A stretch of DNA of 64,000 nt from the NCBI GenBank assembly GCA_025991245.1, contig BQMJ01000004.1:280662-344661 (forward strand), given 5' to 3'. A model generated the notes under the pieces. It searched no databases. It was not told the origin of the DNA and was given only the letters and a program-made list of their open reading frames with translations. The position numbers were made by a program, and so were the translations under genes. The DNA comes from Galdieria partita. Its lineage: Eukaryota > Rhodophyta > Bangiophyceae > Galdieriales > Galdieriaceae. Shown piece by piece: positions 1 through 11,240 of the stretch; positions within the stretch are counted from its first letter, which is position 1, and the number at the start of each line of letters is the position of its first letter.

Positions 1-554
1 TACTTTTCTTTTATTGCCTGTAAGTGTTTTGTGATCATTTTTAGTATTAGAGAAAATGTCAGAGTACTATTATGACTGTCTTCACACGTTTGATTTACTT
101 GGGTCTTCCAGAGTTCCTGAATGATGCATCTATCACGAATGAACTGTTTGATCATTTTGATACCTGCTGCAATCTTGAAAATAGGAAATACACGTGAATA
201 CAAATATGAACACACTTCTTTGCAACTCTGTTTCGCACCTTTTGTTTTCTCGAAAGTGCGTTCTTGACAAACACATACTTATGCCGTGGAACCATTCTTG
301 ACGCCAGGCCTTGAAGTGTATAGTTCATTTGAGTTTAAGATGCAAGAGCACAGACTCCGAAGTGGAATAAAACTTCACCTTGGTCGTAAAATTGCAAAGT
401 AGAACCTGAACAAGTATTTGAGATTGCTGTTGGGAAACAGGTTTAGCTCTGGCAAACTTTGTGAAGGAACTGATGCACTTTTCAGCTTGTGACTGTTCAA
501 AGATCATCTCTTAGAATATTTCTGCCTTTACGTCGCTCTATGGTTGAACTCCGT
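1..554. other. No recognised gene at left edge
   Basis: I recognise no gene here. A 60-codon ATG reading frame lies on the minus strand at 325-507. It is serine- and lysine-rich, with no motif I know, and could be a 3' exon of a minus-strand transcript or chance. Near 21-110 on the plus strand there are donor-like and acceptor-like sequences, but no reading frame follows them. Confidence 0.4.
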
Positions 555-1071
555 TTAATTGCAAGCCAGAAAATTTGTTTCAAAATCAATGGAAGCAATA
601 GAGGACTTCTTTATCGTTGTCAGAATCTGTGTACCAATAAGAATAGAGAAGGCTTGTTGGTCAGATAGTATCAAGGATGAAAACTCTGAGTCTTTAAGTA
701 ATATTATCACAGTAGCTTGGTTCACCTGAAAAGACTCAGGAGCTGTTAGTGCTGAGTGCATGGGGGTCAGACTTCCTTCAGGCGCGACTTAATACTTTGA
801 AATTCAAAGTACTTTTGAGACAAAGGAGAAGAGGACTCAATTCTTGTTTTCCCCAGGAAGTTGGATAGAGAAATTCAGATATTTGGCCTGCTTCCTATTG
901 AAGATTTTCGACGGAATTCGTTTCTTTGCTTTCTAGCTAAAGAATAAACTCTAGTCCCTTCGCGCACCATTACGAAGTGAGTGGGGCTACAAGCAAGACT
1001 CACTAGATTCGGTTATATTACCAATCCCAACTTTGAGAAATATGGTAAGAATAAGAACACATGGATGACAT
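555..1071 (-). CDS. Candidate spliced gene, unknown function
   Basis: A tentative four-exon model on the minus strand (1071-1022, 986-950, 894-796, 725-555) gives 118 residues with all phases consistent. The last two exons look most like coding sequence: residues 63 onward (VNQATVIILLKDSEF) follow a good TTTTCAG acceptor. The first intron (35 nt) is shorter than any other in the window and the second uses a weak GTTTAT donor, so the 5' half is doubtful. I recognise no family. The protein has a hydrophobic, beta-rich centre and no signal peptide or membrane segment. It could be a small complex subunit, or the exons could belong to a different arrangement. Confidence 0.25.
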
Positions 1072-1261
1072 GTGTTAATTACTTCATTCGAATATTTGAA
1101 AATTCGTTGGATTAACCACAAATGATCACAGGCTCTTCATTTCAATACTCAAGCAAGTAATCAAGTATTTTTTTCTCTAATCATTCCCACTTGACGGACC
1201 CTCATGTTGGTAGAATTTGTATGCTTTGGCGCTCTCATTTTTTTCCATTTCAGTCTCCAAC

Positions 1262-2792
1262 ATGTGGTTTCGAATCAAGTTGCGACAGTTTCCTTTCTTA
1301 CTTGTTTGCCTTGTTTCCTTTGTATCCTTGTTTGCATTGAATTATCTTTACAAAAAAGTTCCTCATACACATTTCTATAGTCCAATGGGTCTTTTGTATA
1401 ACTTTGATGCAATACGAAGTATGTCCAAATATTGTTTCGTTAGCTTCTTATTACTTCTTGTTAATAGAACCCATATTCGGGCATCACGGACTATCAGATT
1501 TAGATAACAAAAAGTTTCTTGGACTGTTGAAAGCAGCTGTTGGAAGGTTAACAGACATCAACGGAAAGACATCTAAAATGACATACCTGAGTCCTAACAA
1601 GAGTTTTTGGTCTAAGCAACATGTGCCATTCTGCAGTTGGTTCCTATTACCTTGTACATCGAAATTCTGCACAGCGAAATGTGTTTCTTCAAACTATAGT
1701 ATTTATATTTATTCTCACGACGATATGAGAACAGCAGCCGGAAGGAACCTATCAGATGAGATTTTAAGGTTTGGAGGTGCCGGTACTTCTCAGGTTATCA
1801 ATGAACTTCGTCGGTCACAAAGAATTACCCAGAATGCTTCAGGAGCATGTTATTTCATTGCAGAAAACAAGGGTCGGCACATATACAAGCTGCAAGATCT
1901 TCCGTATTGGAACCTTGGTATAAATCACCTGGTACTAGATTTCCTCGATGGCAAGGTCAGATAGCAATATTCAAATAACTTATACTGAAAGCAATTCAAA
2001 CTAGTGTGAAGGGCAGCACGATATTGGGTTTGCAGCACTTCTAAAGACACACCTCTCCAGTGACATATTTCGGAGTAACTTCGACAAGTCATTGCCCCTC
2101 CCCCCTCGAAAGCTTTTTCGAAACTCTGAGCATTCAAAGAAATACTTAATAACGTTCAAAGGGACTAGCTGTAAGAATGCAATAAGAAAATGTTTTATGT
2201 TTTTACCTATTACTGTTTAGATCCTTTCCAAACTGCTGGAGGTGTAAGATCGATGTTAAGTAACTTTCATAACGGAAAGGACATCGTATTCGTTACAAAG
2301 CCTCAATTTTCCATTCCTTCTCCAGAATATAATCTTTGGTCTTATGAAGAACTGGTTGAACAAAGCAAGTTCTGTCTAGTTCCACAAGGACGATCACCGA
2401 GCACTTTTCGGTTGTTAGAAGTAATGTCAGCGGGCTGTATACCCGTTTTCCTATTTGATCGTTATACAGCCAAATATATTTTGCCCATCAGTGACGAAAT
2501 TGCATGGAAAGAAATATCATTCATTGCCCCTAGTTACCCCGCCAAGTTTCAAACGTTTCTTGACAGTTTGAGACTTATTAATGACAGTATAGTGGAGAAA
2601 ATGTCGAACTTAGTTGTCAAGGTAAGCTTAATTGAAATACGATGAGATATGAATAGAAAACATGAATAGACTGCAGCTTCTATTGTAGAATCCTCGTTGG
2701 ATGCATTGTCCAACAAAAGTCTCAGATCGACATATTGTAAAGGAATGGCTCGAAAAATTCTCAGAGAAATTGAATCACGCCGTGTCGTATAG
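1262..2792 (+). CDS. Exostosin-family glycosyltransferase (GT47-like), type II membrane protein
   Basis: Five exons (1262-1418, 1468-1955, 2005-2170, 2221-2621, 2670-2792) encode 444 residues, and every intron is 48-50 nt. The N terminus has a short basic stretch and one membrane segment (about residues 9-25), the signal anchor of a Golgi enzyme. The middle contains LPYWNLGINHLVLDF. The C-terminal half (about 319-371) contains SKFCLVPQGRSPSTFRLLEV followed by AGCIPVFLFD and LPISDEIAWKE, the hallmark of exostosin/GT47 proteins that transfer sugars to cell-wall or surface glycans from nucleotide sugars. The acceptor and donor sugars cannot be told from sequence. The start was chosen as the ATG just before the basic-hydrophobic anchor; the frame is also open upstream to 1217 but from a non-preferred codon context. 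UTP11 starts only 12 bp downstream. Confidence 0.85.
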
Positions 2793-2804
2793 CTCTTTGA
2801 CATT

Positions 2805-3503
2805 ATGTCGTCCTTGAAGAAATATTTGCCTCAAAAGACTTATAAAGAGCGAGCCCAACCGAAACGAAGAGCTAGATTTGGACTTCTTGAGAAGCATAAG
2901 GATTATGTAGAAAGGTCACAGAACTACCACGAGAAGGAAAGGCGGTACAAGGCACTTGTAGAGAAAGCTTTGCAACGTAACCCAGATGAATTTTACTTCA
3001 AGATGATCAACAGTAAAACTGAGAACGGAGTTCATGTGGAAATGAATAATAAACATGGCGTAGTTTTGGAAGAGGACTCACTCCTACACGTTAGTCGTCT
3101 ATGTGCATACGTTGTAACGCAGATCAATCATGAGAGTGCCAAAATAGAGGCTTTGCAGTCGGAGCTACATTTTACGGAAGTTGAGAAACGCAATACGCAT
3201 ATATTCTATGTTTCATCTGACTCAGAAGAACCCCACCGTCCCAATGAAACGCAAGCCGCAACATCATCACTTTCTGACTTCTCTTCATGGACGAAAGGAA
3301 GCATAAAAAAGGCCGAAACAGCTCTGAGACGTAAGTACGCAGAACTGCACTGGAGACTAGAGAGAGTAAAGAAACTTCGAAAGCTTTTGCAAAGGCTTGA
3401 GTCGCAGAAGATATCTGGAAAGTTTTCGAAGAAGCACAGCGGAAACAATACGGTTGAAGATGGTGTTATTAGAGGAACCTGGAGACGTGAAAGAAGCAGG
3501 TAA
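2805..3503 (+). CDS. UTP11: UTP11-like small-subunit processome protein
   Basis: A single exon encodes 232 residues. The N-terminal third is typical of UTP11, a U3 snoRNA-associated protein of the nucleolar small-subunit processome that acts in 18S rRNA maturation. It has a basic start, ERAQPKRRARFGLLEKHKDY, then the signature NPDEFYFKMINSK at about residues 59-71. The C terminus ends in a basic tail (WRRERSR), as in the family. The length is slightly under the usual 250. A serine-rich insert sits near residues 136-165. The start codon is 12 bp after the stop of the upstream glycosyltransferase on the same strand, so either the promoter lies within that gene or the two genes share a transcript. 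Confidence 0.92.
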   Translation: MSSLKKYLPQKTYKERAQPKRRARFGLLEKHKDYVERSQNYHEKERRYKALVEKALQRNPDEFYFKMINSKTENGVHVEMNNKHGVVLEEDSLLHVSRLCAYVVTQINHESAKIEALQSELHFTEVEKRNTHIFYVSSDSEEPHRPNETQAATSSLSDFSSWTKGSIKKAETALRRKYAELHWRLERVKKLRKLLQRLESQKISGKFSKKHSGNNTVEDGVIRGTWRRERSR

Positions 3504-4457
3504 CAAATATTTATAGGGATTTTCTCGGTTTTGAAGAAGTTTTTGTGAAACTCAAGAAGCTAGCTGGCCCTTTTTGGAGAAGGTGCTTATATATATATAT
3601 ATATGTAAGAACCAGTTCCTTTTTGATCGAGTTTGGTTTTTATTAACAGACATCGATTCGTTGTTCCTTACATTTGGACAATGTGCAAACTAAAATTTGC
3701 TTTTACCATTCACCAAGATCCATGCCTCCATTTAGTCGGAAGTTTGTGCGCAAGCTGAGCAGTTTGATCAAATAAAAAGTAACTAGTTTTTTAGTTGGAA
3801 AGATTAGGAATAATTCTAAGCAACTCAAATAATTTGAAACAGCATCTATTGTAGAAGATCTATTTCTGGGAGAATTGGGAAACTGAGAATATGTTCCTAC
3901 TGTTAATAATTACGATTTCCCCAACGCGAACTGGGGTTCCGTCTCGCCTTTTCATTTGCTTTCTCAAAGTGGTTGTTGATTTTAACAGTATGTACAGTGA
4001 GCATAGGTCTGTCATTTTTCGTGCCTTCTAGCAGGAGACTGCAGTTAAAACTAGTCTTAGCGTAATAACATTCATATATAGTTTTCCGGATTTTATTTTG
4101 GTTCTATCTAAAGTGATTTTGTAACTAGAGTCAATCCATACTGTGCCATTCCACAGCGAACTGCCAATTTCGTTAAATTACTCGGAAATAGAGACATACG
4201 GATAAAAATATAAATATTGAGAATAAAGTGTATCCGACAAGTCAACACAAACAAATTTGTAAGCACAGTTCGGAAATATAGACTGCAACTTTCTATTCAA
4301 AAATTTAGATTTTGCATAACTAACAAAACTTGACAACATTTAAACCAATTTCATATTCAAAACAAAGAGTTTTCGACATAATCATCATCCTTAGGTAAAT
4401 CGAGTGCATTCAAGAATGCGCGAGTTCATCAACTCTCAACTTCTGGAAATCACTGAA
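3504..4457. other. Intergenic, 954 bp, no gene recognised
   Basis: This is the convergent space between UTP11 and the START-like gene. It holds a TA dinucleotide run at 3589-3604, directly followed by an intron-like segment (GTAAGA at 3605 to AACAG at 3649, 45 nt). No reading frame of useful length spans it, so it may be a UTR intron or a non-coding transcript. A 17-codon frame at about 3722 is too short to support. I found no tRNA-like T-loop. Confidence 0.5.
3589..3604. repeat. TA microsatellite
   Basis: Eight TA dinucleotides in a row. A second TA run of similar length lies at 5800-5819. Both sit in spacers, not in genes. Confidence 0.9.
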
Positions 4458-5259
4458 CTACGAGCCATTATCATCCATTTTTCTGTAAAGAGCAACTTCT
4501 CTAATATTTGCAAGCAGCTGTGGCACTTCTTTCAGGATTTTTTTCTCCACCAAAGATATCGGAAAAAACAAATTAGGTGAAGCGTCTAGGCTGTATTCCA
4601 TTCGGCAGTAACCGTTTTCAATTTCGCTAAATCGATAATTACCATCGAATTCTTCAAAATCACGGCTTTTTAGCTTTAAAAAACGCAGTGCTTTCATATA
4701 ATCTTCAACCACTTTGACCACAATTCTACTTCTAATATTGAAAGTCCTGGAAAGAAGAATGACCTGTTCCACCTGCTTGTCTCCAACTGCATCTTGGATA
4801 ACTCTACTTTCTACAATGTTGGGGAGAATATCCGGAAGTTTTTCATAGTCGGTCATAATTTCCCAAACTCGTTTTACAGGAGCTTCAATATCGAGTCCAC
4901 CCTGGAAATCTCAATGTCTCTTTAAAGCAAACAAGAAAGTTCTATTAACTTACAGAAATTCTACGCTTTCGACCACCCAATGAAGATAATCTCACGTTGA
5001 TATCAACACCACAAAAAACTTCAGTTACTTCTCTTATTAGCTTTTCCTCTACTACACCACACTGGCTCTTTTCGCCTTCCCTTTCTGTGCAGGCCGTCAA
5101 CCGCTTCGAAAACGTCCAACGTTTGATTTTTATAGGAAACGTCGCAGAGGAAGGCTTGCTGTTTTTATTAACAGAAGGAAGATATCCTGGAATACCACTT
5201 CGATAGTTTGCAGTAAACAGGTTTGATCTGCATAAAAGAAAGTGATTGACAAAAGCCAT
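4458..5259 (-). CDS. START/polyketide cyclase-like (COQ10-like) lipid-binding protein
   Basis: Two exons (5259-4954, 4901-4458; intron 52 nt) encode 249 residues. Residues from about 103 on match the polyketide cyclase/dehydrase lipid-transport family seen in plants and in COQ10: VKRVWEIMTDYEKLPDILPNIVESRVI, then a helix-grip core. These proteins hold a hydrophobic ligand such as a lipid or quinone in a pocket. The first 100 residues are basic, serine-rich and poor in acids, and could be an organelle transit peptide followed by a linker. The start is the first ATG of the open frame. The upstream extension to 5352 begins with TTG and was not used. The exact ligand is unknown. Confidence 0.75.
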
Positions 5260-6242
5260 CCAAACTGCGATCTTAAAATTGTTTTTAGTTTCTAGCGTAT
5301 TTTTCGGGAAATTTAGATGTTTTACAGTGACAGTGATAACTTCTTTGAACAAGCTAGTCAGTCAGAAATTCTTGTAGGATCTTGTATCGATACAACTTGC
5401 GTGCAAACCTATCGTGAACTAGTTCCAGTGAAAGATACCTTTTGAGTTTCTTTGTTTTCGTAGTTTGTAGAAAATACTTGGGCCTGGAATGGGCAAGTAG
5501 CCAAGTTCAACTGTGGTGTTATGGAAGACGAGAGATGGACGGTAATCTTCTACAACAACCAGTCAGATCTCTTGTAATTACTAGGAAGTGGTGTTCTTTA
5601 GCCGTGTAGCAAGCGTTTGCTTTTCACTGTTGATTCTGTTTTCCTGCAAAATCAAGTTGAGAACTTTCTTTGTAAGATTTTTTTTATAATCCTAGAAGTT
5701 CTGAGGTATTTGCTGTTCAGTAGTCGCTTTGCTTGTTTCATAGATTCCTCAAATTTTCAAAGTGCCTTAGTTTTGGGAAAAGATTGGTTCCTTTGAAGGT
5801 ATATATATATATATATATAATATCTGTGTTTTGGTTTCTTTTATTTGTTACATTTTATTCTTTCAGCCCTTGTATCGAATAAACTAAATGAAATGATGTT
5901 TTTTGAATCACTATAGTTTTATGTATTTCTTAGTTGAATTTCGATGACTTGTAGTTAATTCACAACGTCTGACGTTGATAATTATTGCAAAATTCTCAAT
6001 GGAAGTCTCCTGTTGACATGTGGGAAGTGGGACGATCAGTCATGAAACCACGCTGTATTAAAAAGGGAGTATTCTAACGACATCCTTTATCCATAGTATA
6101 CTGTTTGGTCTTCATATGATTCTTCAATAACCAAAGACCATTTTGAATGCTTACTAAAGAAACAATTGCAGTATCATATGAGACTTTGTCAACAGTGCAA
6201 GAAAGTACAATTTAATGAAGACATCAGTAGTACACAAAGCAG
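5260..6242. other. Spacer, 983 bp, with a weak small-ORF candidate
   Basis: This lies between the START-like gene (its 5' side) and G6PDH (its 3' side). One possible plus-strand small gene starts with ATG at 5521, encodes MEDERWT, splices 5542-5584 (43 nt) and continues in phase at 5585-5671 with a hydrophobic stretch (FFSRVASVCFSLLILF). Its 3' end is unclear and the product would be under 50 residues with one membrane segment. A TA run lies at 5800-5819. Nothing else was recognised. Confidence 0.3.
5800..5819. repeat. TA microsatellite
   Basis: About ten AT dinucleotides within the spacer upstream of the START-like gene. Confidence 0.9.
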
Positions 6243-7893
6243 TCACAGATTGTTGCGAAAATCACTAGAATGGAATTCTTTCAGAGGCGGTTCTGCTTCG
6301 ATGCAGTTGCCACATTCAGCTTCATGTTTCCATAGAAGATTTTCCACTTCAGATGGAATTCCATCACCAAATTTGTATGTAAGAGGTGGACGCGATTTCT
6401 CTGACTCCAGCTCATTCAGGGCAGGAGTAAAAAGCTTCCATGAAGCCTCAAGTTGTTCATCATATATAAACAAAGACTTCTCTCCATGAATAGCATCAAG
6501 TATGAGTCTCTCATAGGCATCCGCAATATCCTTACTTTCATGCTCGAACTTTTCTCTGTATGTTAAATCTAGACAAGTTTCACGTAGCTCAGTGGATAAA
6601 CCAGGGACTTTCGAAAGAACATGCAAACTAATTCTTTCATCAGGTTGAATACGTATTACAATCTGATTTCCAACACTATTTCCCTTGTGCAGAAAAGACT
6701 CTGTTAATCCTTTCCTAAATAGTATTCTTATTTCCGCCAAACGTTCATCTAACCCTTTACCAGCAATCATAAGAACAGGAACATTCCTCCATCTATCATT
6801 ATCAATATGAAGAACACATGCAGCAAAAGTGGGAGTCGTTGAATCTTCCGGAACTCCCTCTTCCGATTTGTAACCTTCATACTGACCAGTTATGAAATCC
6901 TCCGCCTTCAGATTTCGAATAGAATTGATAAGTTTCGTTTTCTCCGCACTAATATCATCTGCTTTAAAACTTTTTGGTCTTTCCATCGTTAAATATGCCA
7001 AGACTTGTAACAAATGATTCTGCATGATATCCCTAATAATTCCAAAACTATCAAAGTATCCTGCACGACCTTCAGTTCCGAAATTCTCCTTGAATAGTAT
7101 ATCTATACGACGAATATGCTTTCTGTTCCAAAGTGCTTCGAACACATAATTTCCAAAACGTAATGTGGTTATATTTTGCACGACTTCCTTCCCAACATAA
7201 TGATCTATCCGATAAACTTGGTCTTCTTCAAAGTATTTGGCAATAGTCTCTCGAAGTTCTTCATACGACTGACTATCTCTACCAAATGGTTTCTCGATTA
7301 TAACCCGAGTCCAACCATTTTCTGAGGTAGCTTGTAGTTTTATGTTTTTCAAGGCAAAAGCAAACACCTGAAGAGAACAAGTATATAAACAATCTGAAGA
7401 TTTTTAAACTTAAACGTACGCTAGGAGGGACAGCTAAATAGAACAATCTAGCTGCGTCTTCGTCTTGTTCCAAGCTGCAGCAAAACTTATGTAGCTTTTC
7501 AAAGTCTTCCTCCGAGTTATACTGTCCAGAAACATAGTGTACACGCTGTAAAAACAGCTGCATTTTCCGGTCACACTCATCTTTATCAACTACACCAGTT
7601 CGGCAAGAAAGATTCTCCATGGCTGCTTCTCTAAAGGATTCGTCAGAAAGATTTTTCCTTCCAAAACCGACAATATGAAACTTATAAGGTAAAACATTGT
7701 GATAATACAAGGAAAACAGAGCCGGCATGGTCTTCTTGCGTGACAAGTCTCCAGAAGCACCAATAACACAAAAAGTAACTTCCTGTTCAAGTTCCGTCTG
7801 ATTGGCCAAGTAGTCGTTGTCCATAACAGTCAAGTTGGGATTGGAGCCTAACTTGTTTATACTTTTCTTTAACAACTTGTTTTCAATTTCCAT
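6243..7893 (-). CDS. Glucose-6-phosphate 1-dehydrogenase
   Basis: Two exons (7893-7420, 7367-6243; intron 52 nt) encode 532 residues, the usual length for this enzyme. It oxidises glucose 6-phosphate to 6-phosphogluconolactone and makes NADPH in the oxidative pentose phosphate pathway. The NADP fold motif GASGDLSRKK is at residues 45-54, EKPFGRD at about 183-189, and the substrate and catalytic signature RIDHYVGKE at 211-219. No obvious transit peptide precedes the dinucleotide-binding motif, which suggests a cytosolic isoform. The N-terminal 44 residues are polar and not diagnostic. Plus-strand open frames over this gene are shadows. Confidence 0.96.
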
Positions 7894-7962
7894 GCTTTAA
7901 TCTTCCACAAGTTTCTTTTATTGAAGGAATCACAAAAATTCCCAATTGAACAAGAAATTTTG

Positions 7963-10817
7963 TTACCATCTCTTTCGGATCTTTCTTTGATCCAAATCTA
8001 TAGAAAATCCGTTATTAGAGAATAGAGCGCTCTGATAGAAATATTTGCAGGTTTGAACACCCAATTCAGAAGCACGACTCTCGAAATCTCGTACGTCAAT
8101 TTCCATATAACCAGTTGGTTCTTCCCATTCCGACTTACTTTCAAAGGATAAGGCGTATTCATGAAAAATGGTGCCAAGCAAATGCAGCAAAAGCGCATTT
8201 TTGTCTTTTTGAAAACCGAGGTATCGACTGAAAGTCCTTCGAAGACTCCGCATGACTGAGTACTTCTGTGCAGAGAAGAAAGACTCCAGAATGACACCAA
8301 TAGCTTTGTTCAAGTCTTCGTCTTTCACAAAATCACGTAGATGTAGACGCGCATGGGCTTCTGCTAGTCGAATAATAGATTCAAGATGTCGTACTGCTAT
8401 GGGCATTCCTCCGCTGCCCATAGATTCCCTTCGAAGTTCGATGTACAACCTCTCGAGTTTATTCTGATCAATATGATTCAGCCTTGGATTGACAAACTTT
8501 CTGGCATATAAAATATACTTCTTCAGAGTTTCCTGTGATATCAGTTGAATGCCTTTCGAACTACGAATAGGGAAATCAGAAAATATCATCTCGGTGGGTA
8601 AACATTTACCTACTTTTCAGAAGAACATACTTCGCTCCTTGTTGCCTTTTTATATTTATCTCCCGGATGCGACTGATAGTGTGAATTAACCACGAATTTT
8701 CCAAGAACTTCATCTTGTACGGGATCACAAACATCCTTGACTACGCAGAGAACATCAAAGCGAGACAATATTGGTTCACTCAAATCAACATTTTCGTAGA
8801 AAGATATTGATTGATCGTAACGACCTTTCAAGGGGTTCGCTGCAGCTATTACAGAACAACGAGCCTGGAGGGTCGTGACAATACCGGCCTTTGATATCGA
8901 AATGCTCTGTTGTTCCATTGCCTACAAATGTGTCAATATATTGCTATTCGAGGACATTCATTGCAATTACTTCATGAATCGAGGTGCGGTCTTGGTCATT
9001 CATTTTGTCGAATTCGTCGATCAGACAAACTCCTCGATCCGATAAAACAAGGGCACCTCCCTCTAAAGTCCATTCTCTCGTTACTGGATCCTTATGAACT
9101 GCAGCAGTTAAGCCAACAGCCGAAGCGCCCTTCCCCGTGGTATAAATTGCTCGATGTGCAGTTTTCTCCACATACTTTAAAAATTGAGACTTTGCAGTAC
9201 CTGGATCACCAAGTAGAAGAATATTGATGTCCCCACGAATCCTATGGCGTTGACCAACTTCTTTCGACTGACCACCAAATAACGCAAGTGCTAATGCAAG
9301 TTTAATGTTTTCATGTCCAAAAATGGATGGCGCAATAGATGCCACAATACGATCGCTTATCGAAGGATCTTCAGCTAACTTGTGAATTTCAGAGATATCA
9401 TCGTCCGTAAGCTCGATTTCAGAACGAAAATTCTCAGTCTTCCGTATATAATTCGCCTCGATGATAGTAGCGAAGACGGGAAATCCGTTTTTCACGTTAA
9501 GAGAGGCATTCAAGCTGTGCTTGTAAATTCCAGTTACTTCAACTTCATCCCCTGGGCGTGCAGAGTCAATTAGATCTCCAAGTAAAATGACTTCTTTGTA
9601 CCTCGGCAATCGACCAGCAGGTACCGTACCTGGGCTTTCCTATGAAGATGTCATTCCTTAACTATATAAGACAATATACCCTGTGAACTTACCTGCAAGG
9701 TCATCTTTTGGAAATTTCCATAGTAAGTCTGTTCAGAATTTATAGTAAAAGGTCCCTTTGACTCGCATCTCGGACAATGAGACACCATTTTTTCCGGATA
9801 TTTATTCGATGATGAAAACATGGGAGTTACAACACAACCACATTTCGAACAATCCAACTTTACCAATTTCAGCTGTGGAAATACACCAGTTCTCCGAGTA
9901 ACGACACCAGATACCTTTATCAAACAATTGAGATGAAGCTGACGAATATCTCTCAAGCTGTCACATATAGGCATATCGGAAATCCTAACAAAAATTTCCT
10001 GCTGAATGAATCGATATTGAGGGAAAATCTTAAAAGTAAGTTCTGTTGCCACTTCATTGAATAAGTCCAAGATTTCAGTAGGAGACTCCGCAAGCCATAC
10101 AGCTAACATTGGATCATTACTATAAAAATGTCGGTAGCTTACTATGAGGCTCTGGCCGTTCTGGGCGCACATTGAACGCAATTTTTGAAAGTAATATTGC
10201 GTACCAGTATTTTCATCGACACATCCTTTCAGAAGACTCAGAAACCTCTTCTTGATAGCTTTGCGAGGCTTCTCCATTTTAAGCCATTCTTGTAAACATC
10301 CCATATCATCTTCAAACTTGAAAGATTCCATATCATCATCGACATCGTCTTCTTCAAATATTTTTTCGTGTATCAAGTTCCCGCTTTCGCTCAAATTTCC
10401 TTTGTCCCCTGGCATCTCTGAAGAACTTACGGAATCTTCTTCCAAATGTTGTCGTTGTTTGGAATATTTATCAAAGATGCTTTGGAAGCGTTCTAAGTTG
10501 TTCAAACGTTTGGAGCTTTCCAGCTTATCACCTGCTAAGTTTGCCTTGCCATCCCTTTCTTCCATCTCTCTTTCTGCTCGTCTTCTTGTACTAATATCTA
10601 AAGTTGCCCCAGCTGCTTCTTCTTCTGCTTCTGAATCCACTTCATAATAATCAAGATCCTCCAGTGACTTGTAATCATCCATCATATTTTCTCCGAAGAG
10701 GTCCTCACCTTCGCTTTCGCTAGAGTAGCGAGGGTTAGACTCGTCGATATTTTGAGCATCTCCTAATTCTTCCTCTAAGTCGTTGCTATTAGCTGCCGTA
10801 TCACCTCTTCTGGACAT
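7963..10817 (-). CDS. MCM2: MCM2 subunit of the replicative helicase
   Basis: Four exons (10817-9693, 9639-8971, 8921-8631, 8589-7963; introns 53, 49 and 41 nt) encode 903 residues. The acidic N terminus with [10 protein letters not shown] is typical of MCM2 among the six MCM2-7 subunits. A four-cysteine zinc site begins at about residue 323 (CSKCG, then CPRC). The AAA+ core has Walker A GDPGTAKS (519-526), Walker B LIDEFD (582-587) and the arginine finger SRFD (651-654). MCM2-7 unwinds DNA at origins in the nucleus. The exon 1 junction falls at [15 protein letters not shown], as the conserved family sequence requires. The start is the first ATG; a GTG 21 nt upstream was not used. The fourth intron acceptor (CCGAG) is atypical but is the only one in phase. 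Confidence 0.95.
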
Positions 10818-11240
10818 TTCTTGCAAAGACTGAATCACACTTCAACAGTTCGTTCAAACAATTGAGTTGGCGCGCAAATCGTCTACCGAATTACTATGAT
10901 TGGGCTTCGTTCGTAGACTAAGACTCTTGAAGGCGATACCCCAAGAAACTACTGACTCTTGACGGTGGAAACCTGTGACTTATCGGAAAAAAGTAGTGCC
11001 GGTAGTATCTGTTCTACTTACAAGATATAGTAACAACTATGTAAAAGGCAAATCTTTACTTGAGGGCCACAAGCATTCAACATCTTACGCTGAGTTACAA
11101 TGCTATCCTCTTCAACTTGAGTCTATCTGTTGAGTAGTTAAAATTTGAAGCATAATTGAAACTCCAATCAAAACAATCTCTGAATATAAGGTTGATGATA
11201 TTTCCATATATGGAAGAGAACCGCTGTACTCGTACGGAAC
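10818..11240. other. Spacer between MCM2 and the WDR20-like gene
   Basis: This 423 bp spacer holds the MCM2 promoter with the E2F-like site and the 3' flank of the WDR20-like gene. No reading frame was recognised. Confidence 0.6.
10867..10878 (-). promoter_or_regulatory. E2F-like site upstream of MCM2
   Basis: The minus strand reads TTTGCGCGCCAA, a close match to the E2F/DP consensus (TTTSSCGC core), 50 bp upstream of the MCM2 start codon. MCM genes are classic E2F targets in animals and plants, so a G1/S-regulated promoter is likely. Binding is inferred from sequence only. Confidence 0.6.

Noticed and set aside
3900-3990. Possible tRNA-like segment (GGGGTTCC near 3932)
   Set aside because: No matching T-loop, anticodon stem or acceptor stem could be formed by eye.
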